Shown in pieces: positions 35,924-47,650 of a stretch of 64,000 nt of DNA. The stretch's first letter is position 1, and each line of letters opens with the position of its first letter. The position numbers and the translations under genes were made by a program. Below the pieces are notes generated by a model, which had not been told where the DNA came from, ran no database searches, and was given only the letters and a program-made list of their open reading frames with translations. This DNA comes from Eumeta japonica (Eukaryota > Arthropoda > Insecta > Lepidoptera > Psychidae): assembly GCA_005406025.1 (NCBI GenBank), contig BGZK01000092.1:186001-250000 (forward strand), read 5' to 3'.

Positions 35924-37320
35924 GACAGTTGACCATCCCGAAAGCGCAAAACTATTTAAATAGAAGACAGAATGCTTTATATTATTATTCTCTTTATTTA
36001 CCATTTTTAAATTTTTGATACAGAATTTAACACTTACAGTTACACGGTATTGTATAGTATATGATGAACTAGTTAAAACTTGCTGAATAACAGTCCGGTA
36101 GCAAACCTTTGTGACTCCGGACCCTCGGTGAGACCAGCGCATCTCCACATTGCGTTATTCCTATACTTCATCGTCTGTGCGGGTAAGATTATATCGTCAA
36201 ATATAGGCTTACTCACATTGCGGTAATCAAAATGACTTGCGACGTAATTGAATATTAATTTATTTGCATTTTTAAATAAAAAAAATTACTAATTATACTA
36301 ATTATTTTAGCATTAACAATCAATAAAAGGTGTAAACTTTTGTTGATTGAATTTGGTAAGTTATGTTAACGATTTCTTCAGTTACTTGTTGTTGATGTTT
36401 GTTGTATGGGTTTTCTTTTCGTTTCATCTTGTATTGTAGCAGTGCAATGTTAATCACGCTGAGTACATTCTTTTGGACTCCAGCCTAGAATCGAATTTCG
36501 TGTGACCTGCACTTGTTACTAGTGTCCCGACCGTGACCGTGTGTGTACGTCTGTACACACACGGTCACGGTAATAACATTGTGTATTAATAAATAAATAA
36601 ATAAACATTGGACAAAGTGCGACAAACTTCATTAAAGGGATTTCATCGCACGAGGCGCTTCATAGTCAAGAATGAGAATCTCGCACACAAGAATATTGAC
36701 TGGACAATTAATAATTTCGGTGGAGGTTACCGTTAGATGTGGATACTTGAGGGGTCGTAACACGCGCAAGTAACTGCACGCACGAAATGACATAAAATTG
36801 TTTGTTGTCATGTAAGATTATTGGCAGCCTTTTGAGTCAAAAGACCAAAAGGTCTTTATTTATCTAAACGAACCATTATCGGGATATATACTAAGTAATT
36901 TGCCATTGATGTTTTCGTCTATAAAGACATTAATTAAAGGAAGTATCGACATACTTTGTGAACCAATAATATTGTAAATGAAGTTTTTTTGAAACAAAAT
37001 ACCTTTAAAGCTGCGTATACATGCTGCAGGTTCGTTCCTTCTTTCACTTTAAAAAACACATATAATTTTATTGTCTGTCTTTTGAAAGAGTTTACAAAGC
37101 TGCTTGTAAAGCTTGCAATTTAATTATATACAGCATTTACTGAGCTGCGTGCAATGCGAGTTATCACTTTAAATTTTACTTCACAGTACTTCGTTACAAA
37201 CGTACGATGGCACATGTTATGATAATGAATCAAAAAGTTATTTATGTAAAAAGCGTGAAATTATTACTGATTAATTATATTTGCATTAATAAGTACAACG
37301 ATTTATTTCCGTAATGGCTT
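35924..37320. other. AT-rich, no gene; hairpin listed separately
   Basis: Apart from the hairpin at 36531-36570 and a short (TAAA)n at about 36586-36604, nothing supportable. A good minus-strand donor-like site GTGAGTAAG lies near 36207 without an exon to match. Confidence 0.4.
36531..36570. repeat. Perfect 18-bp-stem hairpin
   Basis: CCGTGACCGTGTGTGTAC (36531-36548), loop GTCT, and its exact reverse complement (36553-36570). Followed within 20 bp by (TAAA)n. Could be a foldback end of a small element or a structured transcript; shorter than a usual miRNA precursor. Confidence 0.85.
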
Positions 37321-37322
37321 AC

Positions 37323-37506
37323 GTCAATAATTTCCTTCCCATCAAAGTTGATTGAGTTTTCAGCTAACGATATGTCCCGGAGCAGTGTCCGGGCGCGTTC
37401 GGCTCGGTCTTTGTCAATCTTCACGATTATGTCACTTATTTCCAAATCGCATATAGTGAAGGTCATATTATATCTTTGTTTTTTTTTTAATAGTCGATAA
37501 CTATAA
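37323..37506 (-). CDS. Candidate initiating coding exon, product unknown
   Basis: Minus strand: acceptor CACTCGTACTTTCAG, a 40-nt AT-rich leader, ATG at 37464-37466, 48 codons and a GAC|GTAAGC donor at 37322, ending in phase 0. The peptide starts MTFTICDLEISDIIVKIDKD and continues through DRAERARTLLRDISLAENS to GKEIID. It is a mixed charged sequence with amphipathic-helix character (RAERARTLLRD) and no low complexity. Third positions are G/C-rich in the second half, unlike the flanks. The frame could be extended 21 codons upstream to another ATG, but that part is AT-rich and crosses the acceptor. I do not recognise the family. A matching 5' untranslated exon may be the GC islet with a GTAAGTAT donor at 43598. 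Confidence 0.45.
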
Positions 37507-37585
37507 CTGAAAGTACGAGTGGAAGTCAATTAAAAAAATTCATAGAAATGAACAGAAATATCCATTGTATCATAGCTTATTTGCA

Positions 37586-37905
37586 ACTAGCTTTCGCTTG
37601 TATCTCCGTCCGCTTAGAATGAATTCCTTTATTTTTTATATAGCTACTGATGACGCTGTAACCACCATGACATTGATCTTAGTCCTGCTCTCGGTGTGTT
37701 TGTATTTAAATACCAATTTCACGCTAACGAACTAACACGCGTAAAACTAGCGCCTTCACAATCAGCCATGAAACATATATATTAATAAAATTGCAGCAAA
37801 ACGGGATGAAAACTATCCTATATATTACTCCGGGATATAAATTATTGCCATACCACATTTCACGAAATTCTGTCCAGTAGTTTTTTCAGAGTTCGCGAAC
37901 AAATA
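37586..37905 (+). repeat. Interspersed repeat with retroposon-like tail
   Basis: Decayed head CTAGCTTTCGCTTGTATCTC at 37590 and a tail with ATCCTATATATTACTCCGGG and CACGAAATTCTGTCCAGTAG. It shares the GAATGAATTCCTTTA segment after the head with the 50.2-kb copy. Same broad family as 3.98 and 27.85 kb. No ORF. Confidence 0.6.
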
Positions 37906-38624
37906 TAAAGACAGGTAAAAATCCAAAAAAAAACATTAAAATGTATTATTTTGTTAACGTTTCTAACATCTCCATCTCCATAGTAGTTTTTCTCAAATAT
38001 CTTTAATGCACAAATTTTTCTTCTCCATTTCCTTCATTGTATGTGTAGATTTTAGTACATATACATAAAGTTTTTACTGGAGAGATATTTTAAAAAAAAT
38101 GTTTCTCTACTTAAGTCATGTTAAAAAAAACCGGCCCCGGTGGAGTCAGAATCCTTCAACCAGGGTTCAATAAATGAATAAAAAAGACGGGACATGATGT
38201 ACAACATCACTTGCTGTTAAGTAACGTGCGCACTTAATGCTATTGAAATCCAGATGCACGCCACATGGTCGGTGGTCAGATTGTTAATATGACAATTAAA
38301 ATTGTGAATATGGAAAAAACTTCTAAACAGATTCCGTTCAAAATAATAATTTTCTTTGAATGTATTTATTGAGCCCTATAGTTATGGTTTACGTCTCAGC
38401 CTTATCGATGAAAGCTACACCATATACCTTGTACGTGACTCTGTGCTGTTTTAACGCACACAGCCCATTTAATTTCATCACATATATCAAAAAATGGTGA
38501 AAATATAGCTATGCCATAGGCACCGACGGGCATGACAGACAAAAGCTGCAAGGGCTCTTTTTTGCATTTACCTGAGTTACCCTAAAAATCAAAAACAGCG
38601 CAATAAATGTATATTAAAAAAACC
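37906..38624. other. AT-rich, no gene seen
   Basis: Nothing supportable in this stretch. Confidence 0.4.
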
Positions 38625-39880
38625 GTAATATGATTGACCCTGCAGTCTATCCCTAAAACTTCCCGCTATGATACTGATCGATGTGTTTTTGAGTACCTCA
38701 GCTTCAGAAATATAGTTGCCTAAAAACTTAAAGACTCTAAAACTTAAAAACTTAAAAACCTAAAGACTCATCTTTAAACTTTTCGAGCTCAATAATTTAA
38801 CAAAACAATTGACCTTATTGGCCATTCCTGAAACTTTTTGCTACTTTAAAACTCCATCTTCAAAAATGTAACTAGCAGTAAATTATTGAATTTGAGCCTT
38901 TTTTTGAAACTTTCCGAGTTCAAAAATATAATTTTAATACGTTTCCAACTCTTCGAGTTGAAATATCTAGTTTAATTTAAATAAAATATTATTTTTTTAA
39001 TGTTTAAACTAAGATATCTATCAAACGTGTTGTCCGATTTTGATCTGCTTTACGATATTTGATGCAGTTCTTTAAGAAAAAAAGGTGACCGTCGACATCA
39101 ATGCAACAAGAATTTTATAGGTTTTTTAAAAAAAATGGTTTGTTACAAATGTTTAATTGGCCGTATTTCTTGAATAAACCAAACCGATTTTGATGCAGTT
39201 CGCAACAATCGACATTATTTTTGAAACAAATTAACTGATTAGATTTTAGAATTTATCGGTAAAGTAATTAAAAAAAAAACGCTTTTTAAAATGTTTTTCT
39301 CCAACAATATTTTTTGAACAAACCAACCAATTTTAATACGTTTAGCGTCGACCAACGTTGCTTGTCAAAAAAACAGCTAGATAGATTTTGCAATTTATCA
39401 GTAGAGCAGCTTATAAAATATTATAGTAAGACCTTTTAAAAAAAAAATTCTCCAACGATATCTTTTAAACAAATCAACCGATTTTCATACACTTTACGAC
39501 AGTCGATGCATTTTCTGGGGAAAAGAGCTGATTAGATTTTGGTATCCATCGCTAGAGTAGTCTAAAAGTTATTTCAAAAAAGCTTTTTCTGAAAATGTTA
39601 TTTTTTGAGATTTCCCGAAATGTACCGTTGAAACTAGTTCGACATTTAGGAAAGTCTAAGTTGAATGTATTCCTTCCAAATGTCGCAAGCTGCGTTCCGA
39701 TAGGTTTAACTATTCAACTGTTATGAGAGGTTTACATGCACGCTCGTACGCACACACGAACTCACGCACACACACACACACGCGGATACGCAACACACAT
39801 GTTAAAAACTCGATTTCCAAAAATCGAGATAAAAACAATAACTTCCCAATTTTATGAAATTTTTCAATTTTTGTAAGGGG
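38625..39880 (-). repeat. Interspersed repeat family A, copy 2 (inverted)
   Basis: Reverse complement of the family at 17640-18640: GACCCTGCAGTCTATCCCTA at its left matches the right end of copy 1, and the ATCGAG-containing end lies at 39815-39835. It carries a (CA)n/CACACG tract at 39751-39785 where copy 1 has GTGTGTAAG, and a (CTTAAAAA)n section near 38745. Non-coding. Confidence 0.7.
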
Positions 39881-41430
39881 ACGTTTAAAAAAAATTGAAA
39901 GGAATAATTAACTATACCCTTAAAACGATGCTACTAAATATTTCTGTTATGTATCTAGCAATGAACATTACATATATAAATGCAAACTTTTATTCATAAC
40001 ATAATTCTTATAAATGACAAACGATTGATTAAAAGAATAAACACTCGTATTCCCTATTTAGCTGACGACACCAGTTCTTTGTGCCCTACCCCCCACGAGC
40101 GTGGCCACATACAAAATTTGATAACGCACCATTTCCCCAATTAACGCTACTGGTGAACTAGTGTATGTACAAGCTACGCGAGACAAACACAACGCGCTGT
40201 CGTATTATTAATAGTGAGGTTCTTTTATCGATAAGTCAGAAAAAACCAAACGACATTAGTAAATAAATTAAATTAATATTAGTATTACGTGTAAATAAAT
40301 TAAATGTAATAATGTATAGGCATTTTTTCCAAGGTTAATTGTGAGGTACAAATACCACGGACACTTTTATATAAGTACCTACAAAAATATAGAAATTCGC
40401 TTGATATTATTCATTAATTGGATTGTTTTCGAGACCAGCAGGTGTTGCCAATTAATATTTAGCCAGAGCGTTAACGAAAAATAGACACCGAATACTTATT
40501 AATTACCCAAATATATTCGATTTCTTTATTTATTCGGAATAATAACACACTGCATTAGGAAACATTTGCGAACACACGAGTCTCTTGTGTGAAGGTACAT
40601 TACTCTATTGAAATTTAAAGGTACATTATCAATAAGAGACAACAGGTAGAAATCATAACGTAACGAAGAAGTATTTTGCCCCCTCCTTGTGACTTTGTCT
40701 TTCTCTCTCTTTCTTGAAATATATATTTTTTTTTCATAATACATACTTTGATTTTATATCTTTACTTAGCATTATTTATATTAAAAATAAACTTCATGAC
40801 ACGGGTCCCCCGATCATACATTTAGTTTTATGTTCTACTATTTGTTGTTAAAAAAATACCAAGTCTAGAATAAACGAACAATTTATAGCCATGTAGTTCG
40901 ATGTCGATTTTATTCGTGTGTTTTGTAACACTGAACATTGTCATTTGCCGTCTTAGATTCATAAATGTGTTTACGCTTGTTTTTTACAATCTTATTTTTA
41001 TTGGACTTATTGCAAGGTTTAAGACGGGACTTAACAATAATGATGAATCTCAAAAAACGAGATTCTGTACAGGTAGAGCGTTGCCTATGCAAGGCTATTC
41101 AGGAATTCTATGTTAACATTCTCGCATACGTCATAGACAATACAAAAAATGTACTCTGAATATCAATGCATTATAATACAGACACAATATAGAGTTGAAA
41201 TTTAATTTGTAACATTTTTTTGGAAAAAAAATTAACTCGTGTCCCGGGCTTGTAATTTGGCTCGATTCTGGTTTGAATAATATATTGGCCATATATGATT
41301 CAAACCAGAGAAATAAAAAACAATAGGCAATCTCTTTTGATGATGTTAGTGAACACAAATTTCTAACCTCGTTAAATATATGTTAAAATGAAATATCAGT
41401 AGTTTATTTTCTCACCTAGAACTGGATTTG
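39881..41430. other. AT-rich; imperfect hairpin at 41267-41309
   Basis: No gene seen. 41267-41309 is a 43-bp near-palindrome: TCTGGTTTGAAT pairs with ATTCAAACCAGA, and the interior pairs again except for two mismatches. Confidence 0.45.
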
Positions 41431-41433
41431 CAT

Positions 41434-41605
41434 CATCATCATCATGATCAACACTCATCCTTCAGCCAGTTAAAAATTATAGGTCGACCTAACACGTTTT
41501 ATGTGACGTAGGTACGGCCGCTGTTTGTGTGTTTAATTTTATCATCTGCCGCCAACAACCCTACATCCCATCGCTAGACGTAGGCCTCTCGTAAAATTCG
41601 TTTAA
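41434..41605 (+). repeat. Probable retroposon fragment with CATCAT start
   Basis: (CATCAT)n start at 41434 and a downstream CATCCCATCGCTAGACGTAG then GCCTCTCG. These resemble a retroposon I remember as common in Lepidoptera (CATCATCAT, then GCTGGACATAGGCCTC). Diverged; type uncertain. Confidence 0.45.
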
Positions 41606-42275
41606 TTGCCTATCGTAATGGTTACTTTTCTGGGGATATACGAGTGCAAAAATCACAGAGACAGCGTGATCTAAAGATGTTACTAGTGAGTGACTACTTG
41701 AAAAATAACAAAATAATAAATTCTTTACAGTCACATGGTCATACGTACCTAGTCATAATTAAAAACATGCATTGGGAACTAGTATCGAAAAATAAATAAA
41801 TAATACAAAAGGAACAATTACAGGGAACGTGTAATGAAGAACCTGAAAGGACATGAGTTTTAGTTTAGAAAAACCAAAAATTTTAACTACCTCCGATTAA
41901 TAGAGCCCGATGAGCAGCAATCGCTCAATAATTTAAATTTGGATCGTGTACGTTTCTAGCTCAATATCAGTCTAGTTAAAAGCAAAATGTTGAAAATACG
42001 ACTTTTCAAAATATTTTTCTACCTTTTTTCATAATTCTTATAATAAGAAAAGTGTTAAATAAATTTGTTTTATCTTACAATGAGAATGTATAAACAACTC
42101 AGATCGAATAAAAATAATCACTTTCTTTTTTTATATATACTTGTTGTACAAACGCAGTTACAGAATACAAGTTTCTTATTAAAATATATATTCTGTCCTT
42201 TCAATTGTTCTAATGATATTTTTTTAACGATTTCCTCATTCATCAAAAATGATAATTTTTCACGGTTCAGCAAGT
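41606..42275. other. AT-rich, no gene seen
   Basis: Nothing supportable. Confidence 0.4.
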
Positions 42276-42513
42276 AATCGTTAATTAAATGAACGGTTCA
42301 TAACTGCGGTTTCTATATCCTAATATTTGAAGATTTTCAAAAAATCAAGGATATTTTATTTTCATTTAATGAATATTCATTCGTACAATTTAAAACATCA
42401 AAGGAGCACTAATTCATATTAACAAAATGTATTTATATTAAATGAACGGTTGCTGCGGTTTCTATCATCGTTACGTTATTACATTTGAAGATTTTCAAAA
42501 AATCAAGGATATA
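42276..42513 (+). repeat. Direct duplication, two copies 157-160 bp apart
   Basis: TTAAATGAACGGTT, TGCGGTTTCTAT and TTTGAAGATTTTCAAAAAAT plus CAAGGATAT occur in the same order near 42279-42354 and 42437-42512. Probably a local duplication inside an AT-rich repeat. Confidence 0.75.
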
Positions 42514-42679
42514 TCTGTACTTGACATTCACAATAATGTGAGATTTTTATATGTAAAAATATTCAAAATATAACCTTTTAAAAACAAAATTATAAATTTT
42601 ACATCACTTGCATGTATAAATTGTATATTTAATTTGATAATTTGTTCTTAACGTGAGATGTTAAGAACATATCTCTTTT

Positions 42680-42920
42680 TCGTTAACGTACAGCGACCCT
42701 CAAACGGTCAGCACCCAGCCGAATGTAGCCACACCATCTAAAACGGAAGCAAGGTTAGAGCGCTTTAATATTCAAGTGGGTAAACAAACATCGACAGAGT
42801 CCTTTATAAATAAGACAGCCCTAACGATCGGACTGCGGCTGTCACAACAGCGCCGACGCAATTACCCCGGACTCTGGCGCGGGCCCGATTGAGATTAATG
42901 CACACACGGCGCGTTTAATG
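42680..42920. other. GC-rich islet
   Basis: CpG-rich patches with TTTATAAATAAGAC near 42802 just ahead of a GC-rich run, a weak plus-strand promoter layout. No exon. Confidence 0.3.
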
Positions 42921-43598
42921 TGGCCACATAAATATTTTTTTAGTTTCGACGCTTCTTTCGACGAACACATAAGAACAAATTTGTTAAGATATTTTGAAGG
43001 AAACAAGAAGAGAGGGAAATGAAAAACCATTAATGCAAATCTACAGCCTGTTAAATGGTACATGAGCCATTGAGCAATGTTTATGGATGAACTCGTCACT
43101 CTTTAAAATTCAACTTCGATGAATACTCGGACACTAATTTTCACAATGGCAATCATATAATAGTACTCTCAGAATATTATGGGCGATACTCTCATTGTAT
43201 ACTATACTTTTATTTTAAGATGCCTTTTTAATATTGCCATTACGCCCGCATTTGAATTTAAACGTACAAATTGATCACAATCCACCTTAATAAGCGTGAC
43301 AAAGTTTCTATAAATATTTAGAACGAAGAAAGTTATAATTTGATAAATGAAGTCGTTTGTAACATCGGTCTCGAACCTTGGTTTCAAAAACTTGCTAAGA
43401 CGGTCGGACGATTAGATTCGTTATCAAATATCAATAGAAGAAATGTAACTAATTAAGATCACAAAAAAATATAAAAATCATTATTGAGAAATTGCGTTGC
43501 CCCGTGTCATTTCGAAAATTCACTTCGGACCATTAAATGAAATCTTTTCAGTGAGCACGTCGTAAATATGTGCCCAATAAATGGACGCTGATACTTAC

Positions 43599-43925
43599 GA
43601 TTGACGATTTACGACATGAGCTACAGTTTAGCGTCTCGCAAACGTAGCCCGACCACGAAGCTGCTCGATGTCCCTACTCGCCCCGCCCGACGCGTGGCCA
43701 CATCTCCGGTGCGCGTGCGCGTGTGCGTGCGCTCGCCGCCGGTGTGTGCGCACCTCCCGTTACGTTTTTTATTAGATTAGCTGCGCTGACGGGAGCCATT
43801 AGCCCACTCGGTGGTTCTATTTATTTGTCCCCGGCCGTTAACGTCCGGCGTGCGCTCAGCGCCGGGCCGTGTTTAGCGCTATCACTGTTTTTATTTGTTA
43901 GCGGTTCTCGGGAAGTATTTTCGTA
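43599..43925 (-). other. GC-rich islet; possible 5' exon of a minus-strand transcript
   Basis: CpG-dense DNA with GTTACGTTTTTTATTAGATT and ATTAGCCCACTCGG cores. At its low edge the minus strand reads GTCAATC|GTAAGTATC, a strong donor. A CpG-rich block ending in a strong donor is the usual look of an untranslated first exon. The 67-codon plus frame here is not coding-like. Confidence 0.3.
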
Positions 43926-44559
43926 GTTGCCCATAAATTCTGAAATGAGAATCTCTAGATCGATGACTTCCTTTGTATCTATAACTCACACATTTGAGTA
44001 ATCTATAACTTACAATTATTGAGCATTACATTATATCGAGTAAACATTAACGGGATTTCTAAGACAGATATCGACAGACGTACCGAAAATAAAATGTCCA
44101 TTTGTGTTAACGAGTTCTAAATAGTTTCAGAAACGAAATTTTTCGGAATAATTAACACATTTCCGCAACTTACGGAAAAAAAATTATAAATGAAAAGATC
44201 CGAATCACAGAATTAGACTTCAAAAGAACAATTTCAAAAGAATGTCTCACTGACTGTTAAGGTTCTGCGGGTTTATTGATTAGACACGATAGCCCATTGC
44301 CATAAATAATAATGGTGAGATAGTGCCTCGATTAATACTAATGATTCTCTTTATTTCCTTTTGATGTGCAACAAAATTGCATTTTGGATCATCCAAATCT
44401 GTCCGAAGATTGTATTAAGCGGAAGATAATTTCAGGAAGTTAACGGACCCAGATTTGTATCGACTTTCGTTGGTCAACAGTTTGACGGTCAAGTCACATA
44501 TCACTACAAAAGGGAGTATTTCAAATAGCGAGTTACAATTTAAATAAGACGCCGACCGA
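43926..44559. other. AT-rich, no gene seen
   Basis: Nothing supportable. Confidence 0.4.
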
Positions 44560-44830
44560 GAACGGCCATCAAATTATGAATCCGATAAGACCTCCCGTAC
44601 GGCAGACCGTGTACGCAATCGAACCCATATTAAGTGGAATTTCATGAATAAGGCAGGGCCGCGCGACCGCGCGGGTCGCCGACCGCGCCCGCGCCCGTGG
44701 CCGCCGGCGCCGGCGCCGGCCGGTGCGGCCGAGCAACGGAACTGCAACTGCTCTTTGGCTCAATCGAAGATAAGCCAATAGGACGATCGAAAACAAGCGC
44801 CAAGGAAGCAAAAGAACAATAATAAGTTTC
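44560..44830. other. GC-rich CpG islet
   Basis: Highest GC of the window at 44655-44735 (GGCGCCGGCGCCGGC runs). Edges such as ATATTAAGTGGAATTTCATG look like preserved non-coding sequence. The 87-codon minus frame has an Arg-rich centre from the GC runs and is not accepted as a gene. Confidence 0.4.
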
Positions 44831-45450
44831 ATGTTCCTTTTCGTGATGAGATCTATAAATTATCTTTCTATCGTTTTTGGATTGTATGGAACGAAAAAGC
44901 CAAAGAAGAAGACAAAAATAAAACGATATCTGACCTTATAGCACTGATGTGCTTAAAGAAATTACAAGCGCCTGTTCATAAAATGGTTAAATTTGAATTC
45001 TACCAAAAGGCCATTGGTAATGCACTTTCACCGTAAGGCTTTACAGGATGTAAATACATTTTAGATTTTAGTCAAATTACAATGAATTAAAAGTGATTTA
45101 AGTAAATATATTTGAATTTAAGAAACAATAACTATATATATCGGAGATATATATGAAATGCAAACATATGAAAGAACATGTAGAAATAATTTCCGTGATG
45201 TTGTAACGTAACATTTGCTAGCTCTATTAAATACAGAACATTGCAATATATATGTAACAATATTCTGTATTTATAATGATAAAATTTGTATTGTAAAAAC
45301 GAAATGAAAAAAGAAATGTATATAACGAAACCGCTCGGCGATCTGAGCGTCCGTCGCGAGCTGGATCCCTGACGCAGCATCTCGGCCTCGACAGCTAACC
45401 ACAATATTGGGCATTTCGTTTTTATCTGCACTGTGACTAGATAATGCTTT
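44831..45450. other. AT-rich; small GC block at 45330-45415
   Basis: 45330-45415 reads on the minus strand as an open, fairly GC3-rich segment (LAVEAEMLRQGSSSRRTLRS) but the splice sites are weak. Otherwise nothing. Confidence 0.3.
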
Positions 45451-45451
45451 T

Positions 45452-46720
45452 TAATCGACTTCAAAATTAGAAAGGAGGAGGTTCTCAATTCGACTGTATT
45501 TTTAAGCTATTGCATAGTTTTATAGCGGGCTTTGAGCGCGGCGACCGAATCAAGAAATTCCGTAACGAAAATAAAACCTAACACCCCCCACTCCGTCTAC
45601 AATGTAGCTCGGCCGAACGTTCGCTTAAAGTGTATGTATAGGGTACGACTGTACGAAGCTCGCACGGATCAAGACGAGCTGCTCCGAAATCGGACGAATA
45701 CGTAAGCAGCTGTTTGTGAGAAAGTAGGTGTATAGGTACCTATCATATCTTTATAATGCCACACTCACCGCATGTGCCCCGTAAGTAGGTATACATGTAG
45801 GTATATATGTATACATAGGTATACTTATGTACAACAGTGAATAGCAGTTGCTGGTGAATAGCTATACGCGTAAAATTTGTGTATAAAGTGCTTTAAATAT
45901 GAATAAACAAAGTACATTTATTAATGAAGAAAGTGATGAAAATCTTGAATTAATATAAAAAAATACTGCATAAATAAATAAATAATTATGATTGCATAAG
46001 TTGACAAAAATGCTATGCAATAGCTTTACCGCGGCAGCCCCCGAGTGCCATACAGTTTAATTTTTTACAAGGCAGTTTAATTTTTTTTTCTATTTGTTAC
46101 CTCAGAACTTTCGACTGGCTTCACCGATTTCGATGATTCTTTTTTTATTTAAAAGCTGGTGCTTTCCGTATGGTTCCATTTCAATTTCGTCCAGTTCTGA
46201 CAATGGCATCCATAAGAAAACCATATAAGTCTTAAATTTGCATTAAGAATGTGCATGACAAATGGACGAATAACGCAATATTACGTCAACCGATTTCGAT
46301 GATTCTTTTTTTAAAAGATAGGATGTACTGCACGGGTAGTTCGATAAGGGTTTGGTTAGGTTCTGATTATGGGATCTATGACAAAGTAACGGAAATTTTC
46401 CAATTCTTAGAAGCAAATTAAAAAAATTAAAAATAACAATACTTGGCCGAATCTTCTATAGGCTATCCGGTTTTTTGACTCACCTACCGTAAGATCGTTA
46501 TGGTCAAGTAATTGTTGTAGTCGTATATGATGATCATTGGAATTTCTTAAGGGCTTACAGTAAGGGTGCAATCTATCAGCAGCACGTTTAGTAGGTCTAC
46601 CCATATTCAGACAAATTAGTTAGTGTTGGTACTTCAGATTCACTAAAAATCGAAAAATAAACAAAAACTTTAACAAAAAAGAAACCGACTTCAAAACAAA
46701 ACCTATTCCAAAACAAATTA
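45452..46720 (+). repeat. Interspersed repeat family, interrupted by family C copy 2
   Basis: Left part TCGACTTCAAAA...GGAGGAGGTTCTCAATTCGA (45452-45495) and right part from 46081 (TTTGTTACCTCAGAACTTTC, ACCGATTTCGATGATTCTTT). I recall these as neighbouring parts of one lepidopteran consensus; here 45504-46053 is inserted between them. The GATTTCGATGATTCTTTTTT block recurs at 46291. A 65-codon minus frame from ATG 46604 begins MGRPTKRAADRLHPYCK and meets a GGTGAGT donor-like site, possibly the start of a small mobile-element ORF. Confidence 0.6.
45504..46053 (+). repeat. Interspersed repeat family C, copy 2
   Basis: Starts AAGCTATTGCATAG, GCGGGCTTTGAGCGCGGCGA; ends CTATGCAATAGCTTTACCGC, CCCCCGAGTGCCATACAG. 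The start and end palindromes are exact 14-bp inverted repeats (45504-45517 / 46013-46026). The middle has (GTAGGTATAC)-type tandem units near 45785 not found in copy 1. Confidence 0.7.
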
Positions 46721-47330
46721 ATATACACTAAAAAGTAAAAAAAATAATTGCATATTCTTCTACGACTTAATAATCAACTTACTTTTTCTACTCGTGAATA
46801 TGTAGGTACGATCTATGCATCACGCAAGAAAGTAGGTAGGTACCTACCCACTTCAAATTTAACTCAACACATACCTATGAATAACAAACAATGATCAAAA
46901 TATTTTATTGAATTCTCCTAAGTAAAATGAAATGAAAAATATTAGACTACTTAAAAGTCAATCAAGTTATTACGATAATATAATGTAGTTACAATTATTG
47001 CTATTTTGGAGTCGGCCTCAGCCAAGGAAACACTACAATATATGCAATAGACACCGACTTAATTGACACCCGGTATATACATTCATAATTATTTATTTTT
47101 CGTTACACATTTTCGTTTTATAAAATCCAATTCACATCGTCCCAAAAGCAGTTTCACTTCAAAAACAGGAGATAGAAAGAATAAAAAGTAATAATTAAAG
47201 ACAATAAATATAATATAAAAGGTGAGTGAAAGCGAAATGGCAAAAAGGGCTGTAGCCTGCAGCCAGAAATGGTACAGAAAAGAAGAATCCCTACGAAATA
47301 TTTTTGAAGCCACTTTAAAAACGTCGATAC
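46721..47330. other. AT-rich with repeat fragments
   Basis: 46980-47065 (TTTTGGAGTCGGCCTCAGCC, CACCGACTTAATTGACACCC) resembles another piece of the GTCGGTTTC-type repeats next door. No gene. Confidence 0.35.
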
Positions 47331-47334
47331 CGAA

Positions 47335-47650
47335 TTAAATTCAATTTGAGCTCTTTTGGTGCAAAACTCCCGCTCGCGCACATTCATCGAAGCGTATTAA
47401 CGCCGAGGCGGCCGCGGGTGATGCGGCGTTTTCGGTGCGCGCACGCGTGCGCTCGCGCCCGCCGCCGCCGCACACGCGCCGGGCCGTCAATGCCCGCCTT
47501 TGTGCTTTTTCAGACTTTTGTCCCGTGATTAAATAATCTTCAGCGGCACTCGGCCCGATTTCGTCCGAGCTTATTATGTCCCTCGGTTGCGATTGGCTCC
47601 GGGAATTCGTCACGCGTTGCTTTTGAAATGCGGCTCGGCTACGGCCCATA
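47335..47650. other. GC-rich CpG islet
   Basis: CpG-dense (GCGCGCACGCGTGCGCTCGC at 47437) with flanks such as GATTAAATAATCTTCAGCGG. A 102-codon minus frame is open through the islet, but opposite-strand frames are open too and no splice or start context supports it. Candidate regulatory element. 47650-48470 holds nothing I can support. Confidence 0.4.

Noticed and set aside
35819..36148. 109-codon minus-strand ORF with Arg/Pro-rich end
   Set aside because: Its C-terminal half is the antisense of the hAT-type MITE interior.
47341..47649. 102-codon minus-strand ORF across a GC islet
   Set aside because: Other frames are equally open, composition follows the islet, and no splice or start context is present.
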